Shown here: piece by piece, positions 17,445-28,625 of the stretch
Layout: each line of letters starts with the position of its first letter
Numbering within the stretch: the stretch's first letter is position 1
Assembly: GCA_013153635.1 (NCBI GenBank)
Contig: JAADDZ010000010.1
Location: 1-64,000, forward strand
Source of the DNA: Aquificota bacterium
GTDB lineage: Bacteria > Aquificota > Aquificia > Aquificales > Hydrogenothermaceae
Length of the DNA stretch: 64,000 nt
Reading direction: 5' to 3'
The notes under the pieces: generated by a model
What the model was told of the DNA's origin: nothing
The model's input: only the letters and a program-made list of their open reading frames with translations
Databases searched by the model: none
Translations under genes and position numbers: made by a program

Positions 17445-18361
17445 GTCCGTACCTCCTTTTGTATAGTTTTTACTATACCCTGTAAAGCTTCTTGGCTTCC
17501 TCTATCAGTCAGATTTATAGGGATAAGGTCTTCTTTCTTTTTAAGTGTCTTTATCTGCCTTTTTGCAAAGAGTTTTGTATTTTTTATTATATCTTGGATA
17601 CTCTCCTCAAGAGATTGTTTTTTTTCTAAATAAGGCAATAGCTCTTTGTACCCTATAGCTTGGGAAGAAGTTATAGCCTTTTTGTATCCCATATCTATCA
17701 GATTTTTAAGCTCTTCTACCAAACCTTTCTGTATCATGTTAAAAACCCTTTTTTCTATCCTATTTTCTATCTCTTTTTTTTCTCTGGTGATATTAAAACC
17801 TATAAAATCATATCTCCTATTTTTAAAACTATGTTCTTTTATAAAGTTTGAAAAGGGTTTTCCTGTTAAATAAAAAACTTCTAATGCTCTGATTATTCTT
17901 TTTTTATCATTTTTATGGATTTTTTTGGCATAGCTTTGGTCTATTTTTACTAATCTTTCAAACAGTTCTTCTGTGGAGAATCTGTACAGTTCTCTTCGTA
18001 AACTCCAGTTGGCTTTGGGAGCTTTGGACAGACCGTACAAGAGAGCTTGTATGTACAGCCATGTCCCTCCCACTACGATGGGTACTTTTCCTTTTTTTTG
18101 TATCTTTTTTATATGTCTGTCTGCCAATTCAATAAATTCTTTGGCTGAAAATATTTCATTAGGCTCTTTTATGTCAATTAAGTAATGAGGTATGTTCTGT
18201 CTTTCTTCTAAAGATGGCTTCGCTGTGCCTATATCCATGTACTTATATACCATCATAGAATCAGCACTTATTATCTCTCCATCAATGATTTTTGCTAACT
18301 GTATCGATATATCTGTTTTCCCTGTGGCTGTTGCTCCAGTAATGATTACTATTTTTGCCAT
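17441..18361 (-). CDS. miaA: tRNA dimethylallyltransferase
   Basis: Adds dimethylallyl to A37 of tRNAs that read UNN codons. P-loop GATATGKTD near the start, DSMMVYKYMDIGTAKPS, IPHYLIDIKEPNE, GGTWLYIQALLYGL and the tRNA-binding KKRIIRALEV are all present, and the length (306 residues) is normal. The ATG at 18361 fits the family start; another ATG at 18379 would add six residues and neither has a good ribosome site. First gene of a five-gene - strand operon leading into hfq through a 4-base overlap. Confidence 0.95.
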   Translation of the reverse strand: MAKIVIITGATATGKTDISIQLAKIIDGEIISADSMMVYKYMDIGTAKPSLEERQNIPHYLIDIKEPNEIFSAKEFIELADRHIKKIQKKGKVPIVVGGTWLYIQALLYGLSKAPKANWSLRRELYRFSTEELFERLVKIDQSYAKKIHKNDKKRIIRALEVFYLTGKPFSNFIKEHSFKNRRYDFIGFNITREKKEIENRIEKRVFNMIQKGLVEELKNLIDMGYKKAITSSQAIGYKELLPYLEKKQSLEESIQDIIKNTKLFAKRQIKTLKKKEDLIPINLTDRGSQEALQGIVKTIQKEVRT

Positions 18362-18419
18362 ATCGCATAAAATATACATTGGAAGGAAATATTTAGCAAC
18401 TTAATTTATAATGGAATAG

Positions 18420-18442
18420 TTAGTTATGTGGTAATTGGTGAT
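18420..18442 (+). repeat. Heptameric repeat remnant before the IclR-type gene
   Basis: Two to three units including GGTAATT GGTGATT, matching 3511-3526 with one mismatch over 16 bases. It ends four bases before the ATG at 18446 and provides the only GGTG-like ribosome site there. Confidence 0.5.
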
Positions 18443-18445
18443 TAG

Positions 18446-19120
18446 ATGGCTCGAAAAAAAGAGAAAAAGACTTCAGTGGAAAAAGCTTTAGACTTGATAG
18501 AGGTTCTAAAAGCTAAAGATGACCTAGGGGTTACAGAGCTAAGTAACGAACTTGGATTAAACAAAAACAATGTATTTAGACTTTTGGCTACTTTAGAGGT
18601 AAAAGGAATAGTAGAGCAAGATGAGGACACTGGTCATTACAAGCTAGGTAAAAAGGTTTTATACCTTGAATATGCCTATCTAAAAAATCTACCATACATC
18701 AAAAGTTTTAGACCATATCTAAGAGAGATTAGAAATCTCACCCAAGAAACTGTTTATCTATCTAAATACCACGACAATAACATCATCTATATATACTCTG
18801 TAGAGAGTAAAGCCGCTGTTCACGTCCATTCTAGACTAGCTAGGAGGTACAAAGCATCTGAAATAGCTCCGGGTAGAGCATTCAAGAGAGCCAAAAAAGA
18901 AAAAGGCTTCATTTTTGAATACGATATAGAAACTGTAGAAACAGAAGTGAGTGAAGGGGCAACTATTATAAAAGATGAATATGGAAATCCTTTGGTTGCT
19001 CTATCTATCGTAGCTCCTATAAATAGAATGGGTGAAAAAAGATTAAAAACCCAGATAAAAGATATATTAAAAGAGTACTCTCAAAAGTTAGAAAAGCTAT
19101 TAACTCCCACTTTGAAATAG
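18446..19120 (+). CDS. IclR-family transcriptional regulator
   Basis: A 224-residue regulator. After a basic lead (ARKKEKK) comes the winged helix-turn-helix (ALDLIEVLKAKDDLGVTELSNELGLNKNNVFRLLATLEVKGIV), the wing DTGHYKLGKKVLYL, and then the IclR ligand domain with TVYLSKYHDNNIIYIYSVESKAAV and ALSIVAPI. The ligand domain is shorter than usual and lacks the typical Pro-His-type residues near GR(a/s)FKRAKKE, so the inducer is unknown. The neighbour genes run the other way, so no target is suggested. TATAAT at 18407-18412 may be its promoter. Its last 21 bases overlap the end of lptD on the other strand. Confidence 0.9.
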   Translation: MARKKEKKTSVEKALDLIEVLKAKDDLGVTELSNELGLNKNNVFRLLATLEVKGIVEQDEDTGHYKLGKKVLYLEYAYLKNLPYIKSFRPYLREIRNLTQETVYLSKYHDNNIIYIYSVESKAAVHVHSRLARRYKASEIAPGRAFKRAKKEKGFIFEYDIETVETEVSEGATIIKDEYGNPLVALSIVAPINRMGEKRLKTQIKDILKEYSQKLEKLLTPTLK

Positions 19121-21136
19121 CTTAGGAGCTAAGAAAGGTACTGCATACTCTATATCTAAAAAGTCGATAGCAAGAACAAAATTAGCATAAGTTTTGTTAG
19201 TCTCTTTATTGTAATCTTCTATGTATTTGATTTTTAAACTCCAGCATTTTCTATCAATAGCTACGCTTAGTCTCTTTTGCTGTATGTATCCATCTTTTAT
19301 GTTATTTAAGACAGACCCTTCAAAAATAAAATTTTTATATCTAAGTTTTACTTTGTTATTTATCTGGTTTACTCCCGGTTGTTCTTCTCCATCTCCTCTA
19401 TCAAAAGAGTGAGTCATCGTGTACTCAAACCAGCTTGTAAAAGGAAAATAAAAAGATGTTATCGAACGAACTACCCTTTTTATAGAAAAATCAAAAAATA
19501 GGTTATTTTCTCCTGTCCACTTTCCTATCTTGAAATAGAAATTATTCCTAATGGCTTTTAGGCTTGCATTAAAAACTTGTTCACCTATCTGATATTTTCC
19601 AGTAAAAGAGTAACCAGTGTATATAGACCATCTGAAAAAGTCATCACCTTGTTTAAAATTTAGGATATTGTGAACAGCAAAATCAATATCTTTTCTCTCA
19701 AAAATATTATCTTCCCTATCAAAAATAGCCTCTTCGTTATCATTTATCTTAGTAAGATAAGAAAAAGTTAGCTCTGGGATAATAATATGGTTGAATCTAT
19801 TAAGTACTCTAACAAAACTCCTTCTAAGCTTTTCTTCAAATAAGATACTATTTTTTGAAGTTACAGAAACATCTGCTCCCTCTGACCGCAGGTAAAAGGT
19901 AGCTCTAGGGGTAATATCAAAATAGGAGTTAAAACCTAATAAATGATAGTAGAGCTTTAATCTAAGCTGATTATCACTTCTTACGGCTTTATCCCCTATC
20001 TCTCTATAAAAATGTGTGTTCACAGAAAGAAAATCAAAATATATAGGAAAATACTTTAGTATCTGTCTTTGTTTTACATAAAAGCGAATCTCTGGAAGTC
20101 TTTGGAGAGTGTATGTATTTGTTGTAGTGGTCAAATCATACAGATAATCAAAATTCACTTCAGAAGTAAACCAGCCCCCATCGTATTGGGCAAGGAGTTG
20201 AGATTTTGTATAAGCCAAATATCTCAAACTGCTACTACTGTAGAAATCTTCGAAAAAGAAATGGTCACTTGGTAGGTCTAAATTAAAGAAAACTTTCCAC
20301 CCTCTCCATCTAAAAGATGTATTTGCCTTTATCCTCCATCTGTTCTTCAAAGGAGATACATCTCTTCCTTCCCACCAGTATCCTTCACCATTTTCTCTAA
20401 AATAAAAAACCTCACCGGTAAACAAGCTCCTTTTGGAAAATCTATTTCTGTACTCTACATCTATACCTTGTCCCTGCTGATTCCTAAAATCATAGGTAAA
20501 AGTCACATCACTGTTTTTGTTTATCACGTAGAAGATAGGAATTCTAAACATAAAAGTGTTGTAAGTATCCTGTCCGATAGTAGGTACTAAAAGACCAGAT
20601 TTTCTATTGTAGGTTGGATAAGCAAAGAAAGGAAGATATACAACTGGGACTCGAAAGAAAGACAACCTCAAGTTATAGGCATACATATAGTCATCTTTTT
20701 TTAGTCTTATTTTTGATGATTTCATGTACCAATCATACTGATTAAAAGGACACATAGAGAACTCGCCAGAATAGATATAGAAAATGTCTGCTTTTTTCTC
20801 TAGTTTGCTAGCTTTTATGTAAAAACGATTATCTAGTATCCCCTCTACAAAGCTCAAAACACCTTCATTCGTTGATAAGTTCCAATAACCTTCGTAACCT
20901 TTTACCTGTATATTGTTAGAAACCAAGATAAAATAATCTAACAGTCTCAATATTTTGGTGTTCTGGTCAAAAATAAGTCTATTGGTTTGAACTATCGTAT
21001 CACCAAAACTAAATCTAACATCTCCCCTAATGTACACAGTATTTTTATCAATCTCTAAAGAGTAAGCCTCTATATATACATCTTCAGCTCTCGCAAAGAA
21101 AATCAAAATCAGTACAGCTAAAAAAATCCCAACCAA
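19100..21136 (-). CDS. lptD: LPS-assembly outer membrane protein LptD (OstA)
   Basis: Inserts lipopolysaccharide into the outer leaflet. A signal peptide (VGIFLAVLILIFFARA) precedes the OstA/LptA-like domain (residues about 20-140: VYIRGDVRFSFGDTIVQTNRLIF, the jellyroll repeat pattern), followed by the LptD barrel with CPFNQYDWYMKSSKI, VVYLPFFAYPTYNRKSGLLVPTIG and many alternating aromatic strands. At 678 residues it is a little short of E. coli LptD. Only one Cys (in CPF) is seen in that loop, so the disulfide pairs of E. coli LptD are not conserved. The start is TTG 21136 with AGGGAG six bases upstream. Confirms a Gram-negative envelope. Confidence 0.92.
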   Translation of the reverse strand: MVGIFLAVLILIFFARAEDVYIEAYSLEIDKNTVYIRGDVRFSFGDTIVQTNRLIFDQNTKILRLLDYFILVSNNIQVKGYEGYWNLSTNEGVLSFVEGILDNRFYIKASKLEKKADIFYIYSGEFSMCPFNQYDWYMKSSKIRLKKDDYMYAYNLRLSFFRVPVVYLPFFAYPTYNRKSGLLVPTIGQDTYNTFMFRIPIFYVINKNSDVTFTYDFRNQQGQGIDVEYRNRFSKRSLFTGEVFYFRENGEGYWWEGRDVSPLKNRWRIKANTSFRWRGWKVFFNLDLPSDHFFFEDFYSSSSLRYLAYTKSQLLAQYDGGWFTSEVNFDYLYDLTTTTNTYTLQRLPEIRFYVKQRQILKYFPIYFDFLSVNTHFYREIGDKAVRSDNQLRLKLYYHLLGFNSYFDITPRATFYLRSEGADVSVTSKNSILFEEKLRRSFVRVLNRFNHIIIPELTFSYLTKINDNEEAIFDREDNIFERKDIDFAVHNILNFKQGDDFFRWSIYTGYSFTGKYQIGEQVFNASLKAIRNNFYFKIGKWTGENNLFFDFSIKRVVRSITSFYFPFTSWFEYTMTHSFDRGDGEEQPGVNQINNKVKLRYKNFIFEGSVLNNIKDGYIQQKRLSVAIDRKCWSLKIKYIEDYNKETNKTYANFVLAIDFLDIEYAVPFLAPKLFQSGS

Positions 21137-21202
21137 AATCTTCTCCCTGAAAAACTAACTGTTATAATTATAAAAAACTTTTTGCCTTTAGATTTTCGGA
21201 AA

Positions 21203-21985
21203 ATGACACAAAAACCAAGAGAATGGCTTAGAGAAAAAAGTATAGCAAAAAAAATACTGAATGAATCAGATATAATACTCCATGTAATCGATGCCAGAAT
21301 ACCATCAGACACGAGAAATAAAGTTATAGAACAGTTAGCAAAAGGCTCAAACAAAAAACTTATTATTGTATTAAACAAGGCAGACCTTGTTCCTGAAGAT
21401 TTTTTGAAAAAAACTGTAGATAAAATAAAAAAGGAATATCCAGTTATCGTATTTTCTGCCCATAAAAACAAAGGGACAAAAGAGTTAATCGAAACAATTA
21501 AAAACTTGTCAAAAAACAAAAACTTGATAAAAGTTGGAGTACTAGGATACCCAAATGTAGGAAAATCCTCTTTGATAAACACCTTAAAAAAGAAAAAAGT
21601 AGCCTCCACATCTCCAAAACCGGGAATGACAAGAGGAGAAAAATTAATAAAACTAGATAAAAACATCTATCTAATAGACACTCCCGGTATAATAACTTTG
21701 GAATTCCAAGACGACCTTGCCCTAAAAGGCTCTTACATTCCAGACAAACTAGAGTACCCAGTGGAAACAGCTCTTAAATTAATCGAAAAGATACTAAAAA
21801 CAGACAAAGAAGTCTTAGCAAAAACATATCAGATACAGCCAAAAGATGAGCCATTAGAGACCTTAGAACAGATAGGAGAAAAACTAAATTACAAAATAAA
21901 AGGTGGAGAGATAGATTTAGACAGAACAGCAAAAAAAGTTCTATGGGACTGGATAAAAGGTCATATAAAAGCATATTGGGAGTGA
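21203..21985 (+). CDS. RbgA/YlqF-like circularly permuted GTPase
   Basis: A GTPase of about 260 residues in which G4 (NKADLV) precedes G1 (GYPNVGKSSLIN) and G3 (DTPGI), the circular permutation typical of RbgA/YlqF, which matures the 50S ribosomal subunit. The start KPREWLREKSIAKKIL is family-like, as is HVIDARIPSDTRN. The C-terminal domain after about residue 180 is shorter and different from Bacillus RbgA. ATG 21203 is chosen over TTG 21182. TTATAATTATAA at 21162-21173 may drive both this gene and lptD. It ends four bases before the convergent gph stop. Confidence 0.88.
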   Translation: MTQKPREWLREKSIAKKILNESDIILHVIDARIPSDTRNKVIEQLAKGSNKKLIIVLNKADLVPEDFLKKTVDKIKKEYPVIVFSAHKNKGTKELIETIKNLSKNKNLIKVGVLGYPNVGKSSLINTLKKKKVASTSPKPGMTRGEKLIKLDKNIYLIDTPGIITLEFQDDLALKGSYIPDKLEYPVETALKLIEKILKTDKEVLAKTYQIQPKDEPLETLEQIGEKLNYKIKGGEIDLDRTAKKVLWDWIKGHIKAYWE

Positions 21986-21989
21986 AAAT

Positions 21990-22627
21990 TTACAAAGTTA
22001 AGACCTCTTTTAATGAAGAAATTATATAATCTGGCTTGTAGCTAACAGCTAAATCTTTTTTCCCATATCCAAATGTAACAAGACAGGTCTTGGTATTTGC
22101 TTTCTTTCCAGATATTATATCTGTTTCGCTATCTCCTATCATCAATGTATCTTTTGGTTTATCACCAAAACTTTCAATAGCAAAAAGAACAGGTTTTGGG
22201 CTTGGCTTTTTTTCTTCTAGTGAATCTCCACCAATTACCATATCTATGTAATCATTTAATCCTAACTTTTTTAAAATCTCCTTAGAGACATTTTCGTATT
22301 TATTTGTTATTACCGCTAGTTTTTTGCCTTCCTTTTTTAGCTTTTCCAAGAGTTCTACAGCGTTTGGATAAGGCTGTGTATACACTACTGGATTTTCAAA
22401 GTAGTACTCTCTAAATATAGATACAGCTCTATCTATAAGCTCTTGGTCGCTTTTACCTAAGACACCTTCTAAAAGTTTCCTTCCTCCATAACCTACATGC
22501 TTCATTATTTCTTCTTCTGGCATAGGAGAGTATCCAAGAGCTTGTAAGGTATAGTTAGTTGCCTGTGCTATGTCCTTACTAGAGTCTATCAATGTTCCAT
22601 CTAAATCAAAGAAATATGCTTTAAAGT

Positions 22628-22631
<4 letters not shown>
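21990..22631 (-). CDS. gph: HAD-family phosphoglycolate phosphatase
   Basis: A 213-residue haloacid-dehalogenase phosphatase: motif I FFDLDGTLIDSS, motif II VITNKYE, motif III Lys in KKPSPKP and motif IV MIGDSETDI. The cap domain (residues 17-80, AITNY...GGRKLL) is of the Gph type. Likely removes phosphate from 2-phosphoglycolate, although HAD substrate range is hard to read. Start overlaps the ftsB-like stop in an ATGA, so it is translationally coupled. Confidence 0.88.
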
Positions 22632-24302
<1,671 letters not shown>

Positions 24303-24401
24303 TCACAGAATTTATATATAAATAATATTAACATCAAAATCTCAATTTGGCTTGTATAGTATAATTATTTTACTTAAATTTGCCGAAAATAATGGGAAAA
24401 A

Positions 24402-25844
24402 ATGAAAACAAAAGCGATAATCCTTTCAGCAGGTAAAGGAACAAGGTTCAAATCTAAAAAGCCAAAAGTACTACATGAGATACTTGGTAAACCTATGCTG
24501 TTCTATGTAAAAACAGCGGTACAGTGGATAAAACCAGATGAAGTTATATTTGTAGTAGGACATAAGAAAGATGAAGTTATCAAATATATAGACTGTAACA
24601 GATGCGTAGTTGTAGAGCAGAAGGAACAGCTAGGAACTGGTCACGCAGTAAAAGAAACATTACCGTACTGGGAAGATTTTGACGGATTTTTGATAATTTT
24701 AAATGGAGACACTCCTTTAATAAAAGGACAGACTTTGAAAAACGCCTTAGAATATGCTAAAGCTATGCTCTTGTACGAAGGAGCAAACATAGACACTTAC
24801 TCTCCAAGTTACAAAAACGAAAAGTTTGCTGGCGTAGTCCTCACAGCAAAAGTTCCAAATCCACAAGGGTACGGAAGAGTTATAAAAGACAAAAATGGAA
24901 AAGTGCTAAAAATAGTAGAAGAAAAAGACGCTACCTTAGACGAAAAAAAGATAAACGAAGTAAATTCTGGAATCTATATATTCTATGCTCCTTATTTGAA
25001 GGAAGTAATCCATAAACTATCAAACAAAAATGCCCAAGGAGAATACTACTTAACAGATGTTATAGAGCTACTAAAAAGAGAAGGAAAAGAAGTATACGCT
25101 CTAGAGATACCAGACTATACCCAAATACTCGGAGTTAACGATAGATGGCAGTTATCCTCTGTGGAAAATATACTAAAGATGCAGTATCTACACTTTTGGG
25201 CTTTAAATGGTACTACTTTTCACAACCCTGAAAGTATATGGATAGAGTTCGATGTACAATTTTCTCCTGATGTAGAAATTTTTCAAAACTGTATATTCAA
25301 GGGTGAAACGATAATAGGCGAAGACTGTGTAATCGAAGCTAACTGTATTATAAAAAATTCAAAAATAGGAAAAAATGTTAAAATACTGGCAAATTCCATA
25401 ATAGAAGACAGTATTATAGAAGATGGAGCTGTGATAGGACCTTTTGCTAGGTTAAGGCAAAATACAGTAATAAAACAAAAAGCTGTGATAGGAAACTTTG
25501 TAGAAATCAAAAACTCTCAAATAGGAGAAAAGACTAACGCTAGACATCTATCTTATCTAGGTGATGCTACCGTAGGAAGAGAAGTAAATATAGGAGCTGG
25601 AACTATCACTTGTAATTATGACGGCTTTAAAAAGCACAAAACAGTAATAAAAGATAAAGCTTTTATCGGCAGTGATACGATGTTAGTAGCTCCTATAACT
25701 GTAGAAGAAGAAGCTATGACAGCTTCAGGTTCAGTAATAACGAGAAACGTCCCCAAAAAAGCTCTTGCTATAGAAAGAACCCCATTAAAAATTATTGAAA
25801 ACTACGTGGAAAAAAGGAGGAAAAAGTATAAGGATAATGAATAA
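24402..25844 (+). CDS. glmU: Bifunctional N-acetylglucosamine-1-phosphate uridyltransferase / glucosamine-1-phosphate acetyltransferase
   Basis: Makes UDP-GlcNAc for peptidoglycan and lipid A. Uridyltransferase domain: LSAGKGTRFKSKKPKVLHEILGKPM, GTGHAVK, LNGDTPL, and EVNSGIY. Acetyltransferase left-handed helix from about residue 255: IGPFARLRQNT, GNFVEIKNSQIGE, HLSYLGDATVG, NIGAGTITCNYDGFKKHKT with the catalytic His. Length (480) is slightly above average because of insertions near residues 125-150. TATAAT at 24360-24365 may be the promoter. The next gene starts inside its end, which suggests an operon with the SurA-like gene and trpD. Confidence 0.97.
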   Translation: MKTKAIILSAGKGTRFKSKKPKVLHEILGKPMLFYVKTAVQWIKPDEVIFVVGHKKDEVIKYIDCNRCVVVEQKEQLGTGHAVKETLPYWEDFDGFLIILNGDTPLIKGQTLKNALEYAKAMLLYEGANIDTYSPSYKNEKFAGVVLTAKVPNPQGYGRVIKDKNGKVLKIVEEKDATLDEKKINEVNSGIYIFYAPYLKEVIHKLSNKNAQGEYYLTDVIELLKREGKEVYALEIPDYTQILGVNDRWQLSSVENILKMQYLHFWALNGTTFHNPESIWIEFDVQFSPDVEIFQNCIFKGETIIGEDCVIEANCIIKNSKIGKNVKILANSIIEDSIIEDGAVIGPFARLRQNTVIKQKAVIGNFVEIKNSQIGEKTNARHLSYLGDATVGREVNIGAGTITCNYDGFKKHKTVIKDKAFIGSDTMLVAPITVEEEAMTASGSVITRNVPKKALAIERTPLKIIENYVEKRRKKYKDNE

Positions 25845-26718
25845 ATACAAATTTTTGTTTATGTTAATTTTAGTTCTAAGCTTTAGTTTTCCATCTCTTG
25901 CAGAAAAAAATAAAGAAATACAGCTAGTAGACAAAATAGTTCTCATTATAAACGGTGAGCCTATATTACTCTCTGAAATAGAGCTTGCAAAGCTTTGGTT
26001 TAAAACTGATGATACAAAAAAAGCTGTAGAGGAACTTATAAACCTAGTGTTAGTCTCCCAGCAGGCAAGAAAACTTGGGATAACAGTATTCCCTGATGAA
26101 ATCAACGAAGCTCTCTTGAAGGTAGCCAAAGCAAATGGATTTAGCTCTCTGGACGACTTTAAGAAAAAGTTAGAGAAAGAAGGTATCGTGTTTTCTGAAT
26201 TTAGAACTTTTGTAAGAAGAGAAATCCTACGGACAAAGTTCATTCAAGGCTTTGTAAGACCAAAAGCTCTAAAAGGTGTAAAAGAAGGAAAAATAGAAAA
26301 AGTTAGAAAAGTTAGAATCATCTACATAGATAAAAGCAAACCCGGTTATATGGATAAATTGGAGCAGTTAGAAAAAAATCTAACAAAAGAAAACTTTGCC
26401 AAAATGGCAAAAAAATTCTCTGATGATGAATTTACAAAAGATAATGGAGGTCTCCTTGGAGAAGTTAGAAAAGGTGAACTTCTAAAGATATTAGACGAAA
26501 ATATATGGAAACATAAAGTAGGAGACATTTTTGAAATAACAGGAGCAAAAGGTACATATTTTGTATATATAGAAGAAGAAAAAGATATAGTCGTTCCAGT
26601 AAACGAAGTAGATGAAGAGTTTATGAAAAAGTTAGAGAAAGAATACAACCTTTTAGTTAAAAAACTAAGAGAAAACGCTTATATAGAATATCTAGACCCT
26701 AAATACAAGGTGGAATAA
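25837..26718 (+). CDS. SurA-like periplasmic chaperone / peptidyl-prolyl isomerase
   Basis: A 293-residue exported protein. A signal peptide ([20 protein letters not shown]) is followed by a SurA N-terminal domain ([23 protein letters not shown], the standard SurA opening) and helices, then one parvulin-like domain around residues 170-260 ([36 protein letters not shown]). SurA escorts outer membrane proteins such as LptD. Only one parvulin domain is present instead of two. The start ATG 25837 follows AAGGA and overlaps the glmU end by 8 bases. Its place beside glmU, with lptD and several barrel proteins in this window, fits envelope biogenesis. Confidence 0.87.
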   Translation: MNKYKFLFMLILVLSFSFPSLAEKNKEIQLVDKIVLIINGEPILLSEIELAKLWFKTDDTKKAVEELINLVLVSQQARKLGITVFPDEINEALLKVAKANGFSSLDDFKKKLEKEGIVFSEFRTFVRREILRTKFIQGFVRPKALKGVKEGKIEKVRKVRIIYIDKSKPGYMDKLEQLEKNLTKENFAKMAKKFSDDEFTKDNGGLLGEVRKGELLKILDENIWKHKVGDIFEITGAKGTYFVYIEEEKDIVVPVNEVDEEFMKKLEKEYNLLVKKLRENAYIEYLDPKYKVE

Positions 26719-26720
26719 AA

Positions 26721-27737
26721 ATGAGAGACTATATAAGAAAGGTTACTGAATTTCAAGACCTAACCTCAAAAGAAGTAAAAGACCTCTTTAGTACGATTAT
26801 GGAAGGAAAGGCAACAGACGCACAGATAGGGGCTATCTTAACAGGTCTAAAAATGAAAGGGGAGACAGAAGAAGAAATATCATCAGCCGCATCAGTAATG
26901 AGAGAAAAAGCTGTAAAAGTTCCTATAAAAAATAGAGAAAACCTTGTAGATACTTGTGGTACTGGGGGAGACAAGATAAACACCTTTAATGTTTCTACTA
27001 TAACAGCTTTTGTTATAGCTGGTGCAGGAGCAAAGGTAGCAAAACACGGAAACAGGTCTGTATCTTCAAAATGTGGAAGTGCAGACCTTATGGAAGCTTT
27101 AGGTATAAAGATAGATATGACTCCTTCCCAAGTAGCCTATGCTATTGAAGAGATAGGACTTGGGTTTTTATTTGCTCCTATATATCACCCAGCGATGAAG
27201 AATGTAGTAAGGCAGAGAAAAGAGCTAGGAGTAAGAACTATATTCAATATACTTGGACCTTTGTCAAACCCCGCTGGGGCAAAATATCAACTTTTGGGAG
27301 TTTATGACAAAAATCTTGTAGAACCTCTTACAAAAGTCCTAATGCTGTTAGGAATAGAGAGAGCTTTTGTAGTTCATGGACTTGAAGGATTAGATGAGAT
27401 TTCTATTACTGGAGAGACCCTTATTGGAGAACTAAACTATCAAGATATTTCTATATATAAAATCAGCCCAAGAGATTTCGGTTTAAAGGAATCTTCCCTA
27501 AATGAGATACAAGGTGGCGACTTAGAAGACAATAAAAAAATCGCTATGGATATTCTTACAGGGAAAGACAAATCCTCAAAAACTGATATGGTTGTTCTAA
27601 ACTCTGCATTTGCTCTAAAAATAGCAGGCGTTGTATCCTCTATAGAGGAAGGAATAGAAAAATCCAAAGATAGCATACATTCAGGAAAAGCTTATACAGT
27701 CCTTGAAAAACTAAGAGAATACTCAAAAAACCTTTAA
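26721..27737 (+). CDS. trpD: Anthranilate phosphoribosyltransferase
   Basis: Second step of tryptophan synthesis: joins anthranilate to [23 protein letters not shown] binds [25 protein letters not shown] and [14 protein letters not shown] bind anthranilate, and [17 protein letters not shown] and [10 protein letters not shown] complete the family pattern. Length 338 is normal. It starts two bases after the SurA-like stop; no other trp gene is in the window, so it is a scattered pathway gene. Confidence 0.97.
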   Translation: MRDYIRKVTEFQDLTSKEVKDLFSTIMEGKATDAQIGAILTGLKMKGETEEEISSAASVMREKAVKVPIKNRENLVDTCGTGGDKINTFNVSTITAFVIAGAGAKVAKHGNRSVSSKCGSADLMEALGIKIDMTPSQVAYAIEEIGLGFLFAPIYHPAMKNVVRQRKELGVRTIFNILGPLSNPAGAKYQLLGVYDKNLVEPLTKVLMLLGIERAFVVHGLEGLDEISITGETLIGELNYQDISIYKISPRDFGLKESSLNEIQGGDLEDNKKIAMDILTGKDKSSKTDMVVLNSAFALKIAGVVSSIEEGIEKSKDSIHSGKAYTVLEKLREYSKNL

Positions 27738-27746
27738 TCTCTACTT

Positions 27747-28625
27747 ATGAAAAAAACCTTACTGTTTATATATGTATCACTACTGTGTCTGTACAGATAT
27801 GTATATGCCGTAAACATAGAGATAGGAATCGGTCAAACAAACCTAAACATAGATGGGAAAGTAACTCTAGAACAAGAGAATATGACATTAAACTCTCAAA
27901 GTAGTCCATCAGTGAAACATTTTTACATAAATCTAGAATTTCCGGGTACATTGATACCTTCGTTTAAATTTGAGTACATATCCCATACTCATGAAGGAAC
28001 AGCGAGTTTAGATGCAAAACTTCCAATAGTTATAAAAGAAATCCCCCTATCGTCTTTATACACAACCTTTTATCCTCTATTTGAAAGAAGTACAAAGCTA
28101 ATAAAGGCAGATTTTTATAAAGATATAAAAATCGGAGCTGTAGATGTAAAACAAGAGACAAAAGCGTACGAATACGACTATATTCTATACTACAAATTCT
28201 ACCTTTCTGACTATCTAGTACCAAAATTAGGAGTAGCGATTAAAGACCTAAAAGTACGAACAAGGTATACGATAAAAGCTCCTTTGTTTTCTTTTAAAAC
28301 TTCTGATGAAATATCTTTTAACAAAACGATACCCCTTGTGTACTATGGATTAGAGGTTTATATCCCTTTAATACCACGGATATTAACTGTAGAATGGAAC
28401 ACAGAGGGAAAAGAGATTTACGCAAATGAAAACTTTGTTTTAGATTTAAAAAGTATGGTCAAGTTCAGATTTTTAAGCTATGTATACCTAAAAAATGTAT
28501 ACCTAGCGCTAGGCTACAGACATTGGAGGTTAGATACAAAAACCACATCAAAAAAAGCCAAACAAGATATACACGAAGACTATAGATGGTACGGGTTTTT
28601 CACGGAAATAGGTATGATGTTTTAA
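27747..28625 (+). CDS. Predicted outer membrane beta-barrel protein
   Basis: A 292-residue exported protein with a signal peptide (LFIYVSLLCLYRYVYA), many alternating hydrophobic/polar strands ending in a terminal Phe (FFTEIGMMF), which is the BAM insertion signature. The overall pattern resembles the TIGR04219-type outer membrane proteins, but I cannot confirm that family by eye. Function unknown. It lies 9 bases after trpD and could be part of the glmU operon. Its end overlaps the convergent PilZ-domain gene by 26 bases. Confidence 0.65.
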   Translation: MKKTLLFIYVSLLCLYRYVYAVNIEIGIGQTNLNIDGKVTLEQENMTLNSQSSPSVKHFYINLEFPGTLIPSFKFEYISHTHEGTASLDAKLPIVIKEIPLSSLYTTFYPLFERSTKLIKADFYKDIKIGAVDVKQETKAYEYDYILYYKFYLSDYLVPKLGVAIKDLKVRTRYTIKAPLFSFKTSDEISFNKTIPLVYYGLEVYIPLIPRILTVEWNTEGKEIYANENFVLDLKSMVKFRFLSYVYLKNVYLALGYRHWRLDTKTTSKKAKQDIHEDYRWYGFFTEIGMMF

